In this document: positions 20,786-28,745 of the stretch, piece after piece
Numbering within the stretch: the stretch's first letter is position 1
How the letters are laid out: each line of letters starts with the position of its first letter
Source: Clostridium sp. C2-6-12
Lineage (GTDB): Bacteria > Bacillota > Clostridia > Clostridiales > Clostridiaceae
DNA length: 64,000 nt
Direction of reading: 5' to 3'
Assembly (NCBI RefSeq): GCF_009928485.1
Contig: NZ_JAABNP010000011.1
Location: 52,092-116,091, forward strand
Made by a program: the position numbers and the translations under genes
The notes under the pieces: generated by a model
The model's database searches: none
What the model saw: the letters and a program-made list of their open reading frames with translations, nothing else
What the model was told of the DNA's origin: nothing

Positions 20786-20814
20786 CTAGGTGAGGCTTAT
20801 CCTCACCTTTTTAG
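20786..20814 (+). terminator. Terminator between GH1 genes and AEC transporter genes
   Basis: AGGTGAGG-CTTAT-CCTCACCT hairpin followed by TTTTT. It stands 13 bases before the next start codon, so the transporter genes depend either on readthrough or on antitermination; no separate promoter is obvious between hairpin and gene. Confidence 0.75.
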
Positions 20815-20826
20815 GATGGATGAGAT

Positions 20827-21747
20827 ATGGGAGAAACGTTGCTGAAGGCAGGAAGTTTTATTTTAATAATAATAAGTGGCTATTTACTGAAAAAGAAAGG
20901 TTTGTTTAATTGCAATGATAATAGAACAATTATGAAACTAATCATGAATGTAACTTTACCAGGTGCTGTAATTGCAAGTTTTTCAAATTTTCAAAGAGAT
21001 AATAGTTTGATTTTTGTAGCAATGCTTGGATTAGGAATGAATATATTAATGATCGTAATTGGATACTTAATTGCATTTAAGAAAGATAATTCGGAAAAAG
21101 CCTTTAATGTTATTAACTATTCTGGCTATAATATCGGTACTTTTGCAATGCCATATTTGCAAAGTTTTTTAGGGCCAACAGCAATTATAGTTACATGTCT
21201 ATTTGATGCAGGAAATGCACTTATGTGTACTGGAGCAACTTATGCAGTAGCATCAAATATTGTAGGAGGAAAGGATAGTGGAGGTATAAGAATATTCCTT
21301 AAAAAAATATTTTCCTCGGTTCCATTTGATGTTTATACAATTATGCTAATTTTTTATTTTGCTGAAATCAGAATGCCACCAGAGGTGTATAAAATAGCAA
21401 GTGTTTTTGGTAGCGGCAATGCTTTTCTTGCAATGTTTATGATAGGAGGCGCATTTGAATTAAGCTTTAATAAAAATTTATTAAAAAAGGTAGCAACTAA
21501 TATTGTAGTAAGATACATATGTGCCGCAATAGCTTCTTGCCTGTGTTATAAATACTTACCATATTCAATAGAAGTAAGACAAGCTTTAGCTATTATTATG
21601 TTTTCACCAATAACAGCAATTTCAGTTATTAATACAGTAAGATGTAATGGAGATCATGAAAGAGCTGGAATCACTAATTCCATAACTGTATTGATTAGTT
21701 TGTGCATTATTACAACGTTAATTACATACTGGGGATTAGGTAATTAA
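20827..21747 (+). CDS. AEC-family transporter (auxin efflux carrier superfamily), first of a pair
   Basis: 306 residues with about ten hydrophobic segments in two halves, including the N-terminal SGYLLKKKG and the central NYSGYNIGTFAMPY. These resemble the NxGNxG-like crossover segment of the auxin efflux carrier/bile acid transporter fold. Bacterial members export or exchange small organic acids; the substrate here is unknown. GGATGG lies just before the ATG and immediately follows a terminator hairpin. Placed behind the beta-glucoside genes and in tandem with a second, divergent AEC gene. Confidence 0.8.
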   Translation: MGETLLKAGSFILIIISGYLLKKKGLFNCNDNRTIMKLIMNVTLPGAVIASFSNFQRDNSLIFVAMLGLGMNILMIVIGYLIAFKKDNSEKAFNVINYSGYNIGTFAMPYLQSFLGPTAIIVTCLFDAGNALMCTGATYAVASNIVGGKDSGGIRIFLKKIFSSVPFDVYTIMLIFYFAEIRMPPEVYKIASVFGSGNAFLAMFMIGGAFELSFNKNLLKKVATNIVVRYICAAIASCLCYKYLPYSIEVRQALAIIMFSPITAISVINTVRCNGDHERAGITNSITVLISLCIITTLITYWGLGN

Positions 21748-21830
21748 TTAATAAAGTTACATAAACAAAATATAGTTGATAGAGGATAAATTAAAGCCTA
21801 TTAAATTTTTGGACGAAAGGATAAAAGGAT

Positions 21831-22745
21831 ATGGAGATTATTTCTACAATTGCAGGGCAAATAAGTATAATGTATGTATTGATGGTAATTGGTTTTATTG
21901 TATATAGAAAAAAATTGATTGATGATGAAGGAGCAAAGCAATTATCTAATTTGCTAGTTTGGATAATCAATCCTCTAATTATGTTAACCAGATATCAGAT
22001 GAATTTTTCTATGGATAAACTTATTGATCTTGGAATTTCGTTTATAGTATCACTTTTTGCGATGTTAATAGGATTTTTTGTAGGAAAGACTATATTTAAG
22101 AAGGAACAGAAAATTGATAAGTTTGCAGTTGGATTTGCTAATGCAGGATTTATTGGTATCCCATTAGTCACCAATATTGTTGGTTTGGATCAAGTTTTCT
22201 TTTTATCTGCATATTTAGTTTGTTTTAATATTTTAAGCTATACCTATGGAATTTATCTAGTATCAAGTAATAAAAAATTAATTACAATAAGAAGTATATT
22301 ATTTAACCCAGGAATAATTGCTGTTGGAATTGGAATTATAATTTTTATATCGCCAATAAAGTTGCCTAAGTTTATTTATGATGCCTTTAATTTAGTAGGA
22401 CAGACCAATACACCAATAGCCATGATTCTTTTAGGTACATATATTGCAAAAGCCAAAGTTATTACTTTGTTTAATAACAAGTATGCCTATTTTGTGTGTT
22501 TTATAAAATTAATTGTCATTCCAATGATTGTGTTGATAATATTTAAATTTCTGCCAACAGATTTGGGAGAAATTAAAAAAGTTGTACTAATAGCTGTTTC
22601 AACACCAGTTGGACTTACTGTGCCCATGTTTTCTCAAATGTATGGAGGCGATTATGAATATGGAGCAAAACTAGTAGGACTAAGTACATTATTATCATTG
22701 ATTACAATTCCCATAATATTATATTTAGCTAATATAATTTGGTAG
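21831..22745 (+). CDS. AEC-family transporter, second of a pair
   Basis: 304 residues, about ten membrane segments. It has the family's N-terminal MVIGFIVYRKKLID, the crossover segment FANAGFIGIPLVTNIVG and a C-terminal STPVGLTVPMFSQMYG. It is closer to typical AEC proteins than its upstream neighbour. GGACGAAAGGATAAAAGG precedes the ATG. Substrate is not predictable; malate, lactate or other acid products are possible from the family. Confidence 0.82.
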   Translation: MEIISTIAGQISIMYVLMVIGFIVYRKKLIDDEGAKQLSNLLVWIINPLIMLTRYQMNFSMDKLIDLGISFIVSLFAMLIGFFVGKTIFKKEQKIDKFAVGFANAGFIGIPLVTNIVGLDQVFFLSAYLVCFNILSYTYGIYLVSSNKKLITIRSILFNPGIIAVGIGIIIFISPIKLPKFIYDAFNLVGQTNTPIAMILLGTYIAKAKVITLFNNKYAYFVCFIKLIVIPMIVLIIFKFLPTDLGEIKKVVLIAVSTPVGLTVPMFSQMYGGDYEYGAKLVGLSTLLSLITIPIILYLANIIW

Positions 22746-23048
22746 AAATTGAATTTATATAACGGCATAATAAGTTTTTAAATATGATTATTTGGATAAC
22801 CAAGGTTAAAATAATATAACTTAAGAAAGAAAATTAGAATTATTGGTAGAAGAAATGGAATATATGTATAACAGATAATCTAGAATTAATATTATCTGCA
22901 TGAATAATGAAAAATATTTCGAATATAATTAATAATGACAAAATAGTTTAATAGAGATGAGGTAATAGATAATATTGTGTTAGTGTTAGGATATGAACAT
23001 TTGGAATAAATAAATTTAATCTTTAACATTCGAAAGAAGAGTTTTTTA

Positions 23049-23078
23049 TTGACGTAGCATATATTAGCGTAGTAGAAT
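23049..23078 (+). promoter_or_regulatory. Promoter of the M-box transcript
   Basis: TTGACG at 23049-23054 and TAGAAT at 23073-23078 with an 18-base spacer, placing the start about 20 bases before the riboswitch. Bases 22746-23048 show nothing that I can support. Confidence 0.6.
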
Positions 23079-23104
23079 TAGTATGCAATTAAATATAAGA
23101 TTTT

Positions 23105-23262
23105 GTTAGGTGAGGCTCCTATATAGATACATGCTGCTGCCCGGAAACGTCGAGAGACGCCAATGGGTCAACAGGTATTGCCGGATTAAGGTTCTACTTA
23201 ATGTAGCCGAAAACCCGAAGGTTTTCTATGCTATATAGTGCTAAAACTCAACGAGTGAAGAA
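23105..23262 (+). ncRNA. M-box (ykoK) magnesium riboswitch aptamer
   Basis: The sequence carries the conserved M-box blocks in order: GTTAGGTGAGGCTCCTATAT, GCTGCTGCCCGGAAACGTCG, AGAGACGCCAATGGGTCAAC, AGGTATTGCCGGATTAAGG, and the closing GCTAAAACTCAACGAGTGAA segment. In established cases high magnesium folds the aptamer and lets a downstream terminator form. It precedes a terminator, a small ORF and a magnesium-transport gene pair. Confidence 0.95.
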
Positions 23263-23321
23263 TGAAATGTAAATATGCTAGGACTATATCTACGTGTATT
23301 TGCAATGCAATATTGTGTTTA

Positions 23322-23354
23322 TATCCTTCACCGTGAGTGAAGGATTTTTTTATT
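23322..23354 (+). terminator. Terminator in the M-box expression platform
   Basis: ATCCTTCAC-CGTGA-GTGAAGGAT stem followed by TTTTTTTATTTT. It is the expected off-switch of the riboswitch. Confidence 0.9.
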
Positions 23355-23368
23355 TTATTTAAAAGGAG

Positions 23369-23468
23369 GTGCATCCAATGGAGGGTGACGGTAGTACGGA
23401 TAATTATTATATGCATTTTTATTTGAATTCAATTAATACTATTTTTATGGGCATTAAATTGGATGCAC
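23369..23468 (+). promoter_or_regulatory. Long-range inverted repeat enclosing the leader ORF
   Basis: GTGCATCCAAT at 23369-23379 is perfectly complementary to ATTGGATGCAC at 23458-23468. The left arm covers the end of the Shine-Dalgarno region and the first two bases of the small ORF's start codon. The right arm is followed by TTTTT. Pairing would hide the ORF start; translation of the ORF would open the right arm. Confidence 0.6.
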
Positions 23469-23488
23469 TTTTTGGTGCCCTAAATTGA
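23378..23488 (+). CDS. 36-residue leader ORF between M-box terminator and magnesium transporter genes
   Basis: ATG at 23378 is preceded by AAAAGGAGGTG, the best ribosome-binding site in the region, with a seven-base spacer. The ORF runs 36 codons to TGA and ends 13 bases before the next gene. The peptide begins MEGDGSTDNYYMHF and has a hydrophobic second half (NTIFMGIKLDALFGALN) that might form a short helix. It is on the riboswitch-controlled message. I do not recognise it. It could be a small protein acting on the transporter or a regulatory upstream ORF. Its own start region pairs with its 3' end. Confidence 0.6.
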   Translation: MEGDGSTDNYYMHFYLNSINTIFMGIKLDALFGALN

Positions 23489-23501
23489 AAGGGTGAAGTA
23501 A

Positions 23502-24758
23502 ATGGAAAAAGTAACAAATTTCTTTTTTAGCAAAATTCTTAATAAAGAAATTTACAATATTTCAGGGCAAATAATAGGTAAATTAAAAGATGTTATTCTT
23601 GATTTTACTAAGGAAAGTCCTACAGTAATGTATATACAAATTAGAAATGGAAGAAAATCCTTTTATGTATCAGCTGAAGCGCTTGATATATCAAAAGATG
23701 AAAGAGAAAGATATAAAATCAAAATAAATAGTGAGAGTCTTTTAGTAAAGCTTCCAAATGAAAAAGATATTTTTTTAGTAAGAGATTTTTTAGACAAACA
23801 AATAGTAGATATAAATGGTAGGAAAGTAGAACGTGTTAATGATGTAAGACTTGGGCTTATAAACGATAAGTGGAAGCTTATAGCAGTTGATATAGGAACT
23901 AGAGGGTTATTTAGACGTCTTGGTGTGGAATATCCATTTATTCTATTGCTAAGCTTATTTAAATATCAACTTAGAAATAAGCTTATTATATGGGATCATG
24001 TACAAACTTTAGCTACAGGAATTAATAATTTACAACTTCATATGCCTGCAAGCAAGATTGAAACTCTTCATGCAGCAGATATAGCAGATATAATTGAAGA
24101 TCTTGATAATAAGAGCAGAGATATATTATTCCACAGCTTAAATAATCAAAAAGCAGCAGAAGTTTTTGAAGAAATTGAAACTGATGTTCAAGTTGACCTT
24201 TTAAAATCCATGTCTGATGAAAAGGCCTCAGATATACTTGAAATCATGCCATCTGATGAAATAGCTGATATTTTAGAAGAAATAGAAGAAGATAGAGCTG
24301 AAAAATTATTAACTCATATGGATGAAGAAAGTCAAGATGAAATAAGAGAACTTATGGAATATGAAAAAGAAACTGTAGGAAGTATTATGTCAAAAGATTT
24401 TATAACCTTCCTTCCAGATGTAACAGTAAAGGACGTTTTTTCTTGGCTAAAAGATAATGCACCAGATGAAGAAGAAAGTTATTATGTATATATTACTAAT
24501 GATAAAAGCAATCTTATAGGTTCCGTTTCTTTATTTTCACTTATTATGTCTAAGGAAGAAACTAAACTTTACAATATTATGACCACAAGACCTAAGAGTT
24601 TAAAAGATACTGATGAAGTTGAAGATGCTATTAGTTTAATGCACAAATATAACCTTGTGTCTATACCAGTTATAGATGAAGAAGATAATTTGGTTGGAGT
24701 TGTATCGTTAAATGATAGTATTCATGAGCATAAACTACTAAGGAGGGTTGCAATATGA
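23502..24758 (+). CDS. MgtE-like soluble magnesium sensor: PRC-barrel, MgtE N and CBS domains without a membrane domain
   Basis: 418 residues, no membrane segment. Two PRC-barrel-like regions (about 5 to 80 and 88 to 160) are followed by an MgtE-type superhelical N domain (about 180 to 285, repeats such as AADIADIIEDL and DEIADILEEI). Two CBS domains end the protein (about 290 to 350 and 355 to 415). In MgtE these parts sense cytosolic magnesium and gate the attached channel. Here the channel is missing and the gene overlaps an Nramp-related transporter by four bases (ATGA), so the protein probably gates that transporter in trans. Controlled by the upstream M-box. Confidence 0.85.
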   Translation: MEKVTNFFFSKILNKEIYNISGQIIGKLKDVILDFTKESPTVMYIQIRNGRKSFYVSAEALDISKDERERYKIKINSESLLVKLPNEKDIFLVRDFLDKQIVDINGRKVERVNDVRLGLINDKWKLIAVDIGTRGLFRRLGVEYPFILLLSLFKYQLRNKLIIWDHVQTLATGINNLQLHMPASKIETLHAADIADIIEDLDNKSRDILFHSLNNQKAAEVFEEIETDVQVDLLKSMSDEKASDILEIMPSDEIADILEEIEEDRAEKLLTHMDEESQDEIRELMEYEKETVGSIMSKDFITFLPDVTVKDVFSWLKDNAPDEEESYYVYITNDKSNLIGSVSLFSLIMSKEETKLYNIMTTRPKSLKDTDEVEDAISLMHKYNLVSIPVIDEEDNLVGVVSLNDSIHEHKLLRRVAI

Positions 24759-25996
24759 GAAAAGTATTACCTAATAAATTTAAAAAGTTATTTTTCATAA
24801 TGACCATCATTGGACCAGGCTTAATTACAGTAAATGCAGGTAATGATGCTGGTGGAATCACAACCTATGCTACAGTTGGTGCTTCATATGGATACAAAAT
24901 GTTATGGGGATTACTCCTAATTACCTTTAGTTTAGCTGTAATACAAGAAATGAATGCAAGAATGGCAGTTGTAACTGGTAAAGGCTTATCAGATTTAATT
25001 AGAGAAAAATTTGGAGTTAAGCTTACTTTTTTTGCTATGTCTATTTTGCTAATTGCAAATATGGGAGTAGTATTTGGAGATTTTGCAGGTATAGCAGCAA
25101 GTTTAGAACTCTTTGATATAAGTAAATATATATCAATACCTATTGTTTCTGTAGCTATTTGGTTTCTTGTAACCAAGGGATCTTATAAAAAAGTAGAAAA
25201 TATATTTTTGTTATTTACCTTTGTATTTTTTACTTATATTATATCTGCATTTTTAACTAAACCTGATTGGGGATACGTTGCTAAATCAATGATTTCACCA
25301 TCTATTGAGTTAAAAACAGGATTCCTTCTTACTTTTATAGGAATGATTGGAACAACAATTACTCCATATATGCAATTTTATCTTCAATCATCAATAGTGG
25401 ATAAGAAGTTAAGCATAGCCGAATATAAATATGAAAAACTAGATGTTTATTTAGGTTCTTTTTGGGGAAATGCAGTATCATTTTTTATAATTGTATGCAC
25501 AGCAGCTACTCTCTATAAAGCTGGAATCACTATAACTTCAGCAGAAGAAGCAGCAATGGCCTTAAAGCCACTAGCAGGAGAATGGGCATTTATACTCTTT
25601 GGAGGTGGATTATTTGGAGCTTCTGTTTTAGCAACAGCTGTTATTCCTCTTTCTACATCATATGCAATTTGTGAGGCTTTTGGATGGGAAAGTGGAGTTG
25701 ACAATGACTATAAAGATGCACCAGCCTTCTTTGGAATATATACTGGAATAATTATATTAGGAGCATTATTTATATTAATACCGGGAATATCGCTTATTAA
25801 AATAATTCTTATAACTCAACAAATTGCGGGAATATTATCTCCAATAATATTAACCTTTATGATAATTTTAATTAATGACAAGCGTATAATGGGTGAATAT
25901 GTTAATAATAAAACCCAAAATATAATATCTTGGGGAACTGTTATATTTATTATAACTTTATCCATAATTTTATTTGTATCATCATTTATAGCATAA
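24755..25996 (+). CDS. Nramp-related magnesium transporter (NRMT type)
   Basis: 413 residues, about 11 membrane helices with Nramp architecture. The two metal-site motifs of classical Mn/Fe Nramps are changed: DPGN of helix 1 is DAGG (NAGNDAGGITTYATVGASYG) and MPH of helix 6 is TPY (GTTITPYMQFYLQSS). Loss of the Met and of these residues is the mark of the Nramp-related magnesium transporters described in Clostridium acetobutylicum downstream of an M-box, exactly this context. AGGAGG precedes the overlapping start. Imports Mg2+ across the cell membrane. Older annotation would call it MntH-like. Confidence 0.85.
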   Translation: MRKVLPNKFKKLFFIMTIIGPGLITVNAGNDAGGITTYATVGASYGYKMLWGLLLITFSLAVIQEMNARMAVVTGKGLSDLIREKFGVKLTFFAMSILLIANMGVVFGDFAGIAASLELFDISKYISIPIVSVAIWFLVTKGSYKKVENIFLLFTFVFFTYIISAFLTKPDWGYVAKSMISPSIELKTGFLLTFIGMIGTTITPYMQFYLQSSIVDKKLSIAEYKYEKLDVYLGSFWGNAVSFFIIVCTAATLYKAGITITSAEEAAMALKPLAGEWAFILFGGGLFGASVLATAVIPLSTSYAICEAFGWESGVDNDYKDAPAFFGIYTGIIILGALFILIPGISLIKIILITQQIAGILSPIILTFMIILINDKRIMGEYVNNKTQNIISWGTVIFIITLSIILFVSSFIA

Positions 25997-26010
25997 TTAA
26001 ATTATAAAAA

Positions 26011-26054
26011 TAAAACATGCATTTAAGTGTAATTGCACTTTTGCATGTTTTTTA
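26011..26054. terminator. Bidirectional terminator between transporter and flavodoxin genes
   Basis: AAAACATGCA...TGCATGTTTT outer stem with inner AAGTG/CACTT; T-rich on both outgoing strands. Serves two convergent genes. Confidence 0.85.
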
Positions 26055-26612
26055 TTACTTACTTCCAAAATCCTCACCTAAAGATACAGCTTTAGTTTTA
26101 CTGTTTTCTTTATCTGAATAAAGGAATTTCACTTTTTGTTCAGGCTTTTTGCTTAATAATACTTCTAAATTATTCAATTCATCTAGATTATCTAGTCCTG
26201 CACCAGTTGAATATAAGAAAACTTTAGCATTTCCGAAGCTTTGAATGTCTTTAGCGTATTCTTGTAAGGGTGTACCAAGGTTTCCAGCAAGAACAGCACC
26301 TCCTAAAATTACTACATCATATTTCGAAACATCTTTTGGTAAGAAATCTCCAGCAGTATTTACTGTAACATTGAAACCTTTATTATTTAGTCCTGTTGCA
26401 AAGGAAGCAGCAATTTCTCTTGGAAATTCTGATCTAGAATTTTGAAAGATTACCAAAGCTTCTTTTCCATTAGGCTTTTCACTTTTCATAATAGTTTCTT
26501 GGTTAGGTCGCTTACTATCAACACCATTTTTAAATATAATTATAGTGGAAATGGCACATACTATTATCAATAGGATTATAGTAACAATGCTTAATAATAT
26601 TTTTTTAAACAT
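26055..26612 (-). CDS. Membrane-anchored flavodoxin-fold protein
   Basis: 185 residues. A single N-terminal hydrophobic helix (about residues 4 to 27) is followed by a flavodoxin-like domain (ALVIFQNSRSEFPREIAASFATGL; KYDVVILGGAVLAGNLGTPLQEY). The usual phosphate loop (T/S-x-T-G-x-T) is poorly kept, so FMN binding is uncertain. Orientation of the soluble part is not clear: either a signal anchor with external domain or a cytoplasmic membrane tether. Ribosome-binding site GAGGAGTG. Downstream of a second flavodoxin-like gene and a MarR gene on the same strand. Confidence 0.7.
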   Translation of the reverse strand: MFKKILLSIVTIILLIIVCAISTIIIFKNGVDSKRPNQETIMKSEKPNGKEALVIFQNSRSEFPREIAASFATGLNNKGFNVTVNTAGDFLPKDVSKYDVVILGGAVLAGNLGTPLQEYAKDIQSFGNAKVFLYSTGAGLDNLDELNNLEVLLSKKPEQKVKFLYSDKENSKTKAVSLGEDFGSK

Positions 26613-26708
26613 ATTTTATTTCACTCCTCTAAATTGGATCTAAAGCTAATATAGATATGTTAAATATATTGAATAAAAAATCATGGAATCTATTGATTTA
26701 GTAAAAAA

Positions 26709-27227
26709 TTATGGATTTAGCATATTGGCAAATTTCGCAATTTTGTCGTTTGAAATAGCTAAAAAATTAGTTTTTCCATCTACTTTAATAGCTGATTCAC
26801 CTTTTTTATTTTTAGATTTTACAACCATTTTAATTATGAGTTTCTCAAAAAAATTCATCTTGCTGAAATTGAAACCATAGCCTAGGGAATCAATAACAGT
26901 TGCATGATTAATTAATTTATTAGAAAAGGATCTTTCCATATATGATTTGATTTCTTCCTCGCCATTTGACATACATGATAGAAATAATGCAAAAGGTTTA
27001 GATAAAAGTAAATTAGAATTATCAGCGCAAAAGTTTTTTACTTCGGCTTGTATACTGCCTGCATAAACAGAAGCACCAACAATTATTTTGTCATAATCGG
27101 AAAAATTTATATTTTTGTTTTCTTTTAGATTTATGACTGTAACATCGCCAGTCAATTTTTCGGAAAGCAGGTTAGCACATTTCTCTGCTGCACCATATTT
27201 TGATGCAAATAATATTAAGAATTTCAT
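26709..27227 (-). CDS. Flavodoxin/HemG-like protein
   Basis: 172 residues, soluble. It starts KFLILFASKYGAAEKCANLL, the FMN-binding phosphate loop of the flavodoxin/protoporphyrinogen-oxidase (HemG) group, with later YDKIIVGASVYAGSI and LFLSCMSNG loops typical of that group. Likely electron carrier or menaquinone-linked oxidoreductase. ATG at 27227 follows AAGGAGTG; a GTG twelve bases upstream is too near the ribosome-binding site. It follows the MarR gene by 22 bases. Confidence 0.75.
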   Translation of the reverse strand: MKFLILFASKYGAAEKCANLLSEKLTGDVTVINLKENKNINFSDYDKIIVGASVYAGSIQAEVKNFCADNSNLLLSKPFALFLSCMSNGEEEIKSYMERSFSNKLINHATVIDSLGYGFNFSKMNFFEKLIIKMVVKSKNKKGESAIKVDGKTNFLAISNDKIAKFANMLNP

Positions 27228-27249
27228 AATTAAAATCACTCCTTAAAAT

Positions 27250-27744
27250 TTAAGATTCTAATAAATTTTCTAATTTTCCATAATTAAACCCTACTTTTGA
27301 TTTTTCATCCATCTCTGTTATAGTATTTAAAAGTTTTGAGAAACATGAATATAAATTAGAAATATCAGTTTTAGTTAAATCTCTAAATAAGTCATCAATG
27401 AACGCATTTTCTGCACTTTTTCTTTTTTCAAAAAAAGTACCACATTTTTCAGTGAGTGCTAACTTTACAGACTTTGAATCAGTGGTCATAGTAATTAAAT
27501 CTTTTGCTTCAAGATTTAAAGCTAATTTTTTTACATTTTGTCTAGAACAGCCCATAAATTCTGCTGCTTCACTTAAAGTTGGTGAACCTGTTTCTGAGTT
27601 CAAGATGCAGATGATTAGAAGCCATTGCTTCATAGTTATATCTTTATCAAATCTATCGCCTATAGTTTGAAGTTTATTTGCAAATAAGAATATGCATCCA
27701 AATATGAATTTTTCTTTTTCTAGTTCTTTATTTAATGGTTCCAT
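27250..27744 (-). CDS. MarR-family transcriptional regulator
   Basis: 164 residues. The winged-helix core has TMKQWLLIICI, then SEAAEFMGCSRQNVKKLALNLEAKDLI (recognition helix) and a wing TDSKSVKLALTEKC. A cysteine sits in GCSR within the HTH. Preceded by GGAG. It heads the leftward unit with two flavodoxin-like genes and has two abutting palindromes directly upstream, so it probably represses itself and the flavodoxins in response to a redox-active or aromatic ligand (inference from family). Confidence 0.85.
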   Translation of the reverse strand: MEPLNKELEKEKFIFGCIFLFANKLQTIGDRFDKDITMKQWLLIICILNSETGSPTLSEAAEFMGCSRQNVKKLALNLEAKDLITMTTDSKSVKLALTEKCGTFFEKRKSAENAFIDDLFRDLTKTDISNLYSCFSKLLNTITEMDEKSKVGFNYGKLENLLES

Positions 27745-27772
27745 TTAAATCTCCTTTTGTAATTTTTTTATA

Positions 27773-27799
27773 GGTAATATATTACGGTAACTAGTTACC
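27773..27799. promoter_or_regulatory. Tandem MarR-type operators
   Basis: GGTAATATATTACG (27773-27786, one mismatch from perfect) abuts GGTAACTAGTTACC (27786-27799, perfect 14-bp palindrome). They are 29 bases upstream of the MarR start codon, over the expected promoter. Confidence 0.7.
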
Positions 27800-27874
27800 T
27801 ATATTGTAGTTTGAAAGAAAGATAGTGTCAACTATAATATTGATATATAAGAAAATATTAAGAAATAATATTCA

Positions 27875-27903
27875 GTTGAATTGTAAAAATATATGTGCTA
27901 TCA
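27875..27903 (+). promoter_or_regulatory. Promoter of tRNA-Ser
   Basis: TTGAAT at 27875-27880, 17-base spacer, TATCAT at 27898-27903, about 60 bases before the mature tRNA. Confidence 0.6.
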
Positions 27904-27967
27904 TAAAAAAGCATAAAAGGAAACTCGACTCAAAGAGTAAGTAACCATAATAGATGCATAGACGTAT

Positions 27968-28057
27968 GGAGAGATGTCCGAGTGGTCGAAGGAGCACGCC
28001 TGGAAAGCGTGTATAGGGGCAACCCTATCAGGGGTTCAAATCCCCTTCTCTCCGCCA
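27968..28057 (+). tRNA. tRNA-Ser (anticodon GGA)
   Basis: Acceptor stem GGAGAGA/TCTCTCC, discriminator G and encoded CCA at 28055-28057. The anticodon loop is CTGGAAA with GGA. It has the long variable arm of class II tRNAs (TATAGGGG-CAA-CCCTATC region) and a GGTTCAAATCC T-arm. 90 nt including CCA. Confidence 0.95.
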
Positions 28058-28068
28058 AATGAAAAAAT

Positions 28069-28112
28069 ACCTTTAAACTTAGTAAGGATAAGTTTAAAGG
28101 CATTTTTATATT
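28069..28112 (+). terminator. Terminator after tRNA-Ser
   Basis: CCTTTAAACTTA paired with AGTTTAAAGG around a short loop, followed by CATTTTTAT. Confidence 0.7.
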
Positions 28113-28196
28113 TGTGAGTTTTAAATAATACTTCAAAATATTCTTTATAATTTTTAATATCATACGTGTGAAATTTTGGGCCTCATACAAATAAAG

Positions 28197-28688
28197 TTAT
28201 TTTAACTGAGTTTCCAATAGTTTTGTTTCTCCAGCTTTAACTTTATTAATATTTTCCCACTTAAAATCAAAACGATTTTCATTACTATTTGTAACAACCA
28301 TAGGAATAATAGTGCTGCTTGCATTTTCATTAATGAAATCTAAATCAACGTCAACAATGATTTGGCCCTTTTTTACTTTGTCACCCAATTTTACAAAGAA
28401 ATTAAATCCTTGCCCGTTTAGATTTAAAGTTTCCAGTCCAATATGAATAAGAATTTCTTCTCCAAGAGCAGTTCTTAATGCAAAAGCATGTTTAGTCTCT
28501 GCAATTAGTATAATTTCTCCATCTACAGGTGCAAGAATTTGACCATTTGAAGGTAAGATTGCAACACCTTCTCCCATAAGTTTTTTGCTAAAAACAGGAT
28601 CTGGAACATCTTCAATTTTTACAAAATCTCCAGAAGCATAAGCAAATATAGATTCACGAATATTTTTAGAAAATAATTTTTTAAACAC
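28197..28688 (-). CDS. PTS EIIA, glucose family
   Basis: 163 residues. Conserved histidines H67 (TKHAFAL) and H82 (ILIHIGLETL) match H75 and the phosphorylated H90 of E. coli EIIA-Glc; ILAPVDGEI is the family strand. Start is GTG at 28688 behind GGAGG. It is the last gene of the alpha-glucoside operon and would phosphorylate the EIIB domain of its EIICB partner. It could also serve the sucrose EIIBC, which lacks an EIIA. Confidence 0.9.
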   Translation of the reverse strand: MFKKLFSKNIRESIFAYASGDFVKIEDVPDPVFSKKLMGEGVAILPSNGQILAPVDGEIILIAETKHAFALRTALGEEILIHIGLETLNLNGQGFNFFVKLGDKVKKGQIIVDVDLDFINENASSTIIPMVVTNSNENRFDFKWENINKVKAGETKLLETQLK

Positions 28689-28745
28689 TTATCTTAGCCT
28701 CCATTATCACCCTGAATTAGTTATATGATATAAATCAACTAAAAT

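Noticed and set aside
23231-23416. Minus-strand 61-codon ORF in the magnesium leader
   Set aside because: It is antisense to the M-box terminator and leader ORF, without a start signal.
24755-25996. Manganese transporter MntH
   Set aside because: DPGN and MPH motifs are replaced by DAGG and TPY, and the control element is a magnesium riboswitch.
27930-28190. Minus-strand 86-codon ORF with an AERRGFEPLIG-like segment
   Set aside because: It is the well-known false translation across the antisense strand of a tRNA (tRNA-Ser here).
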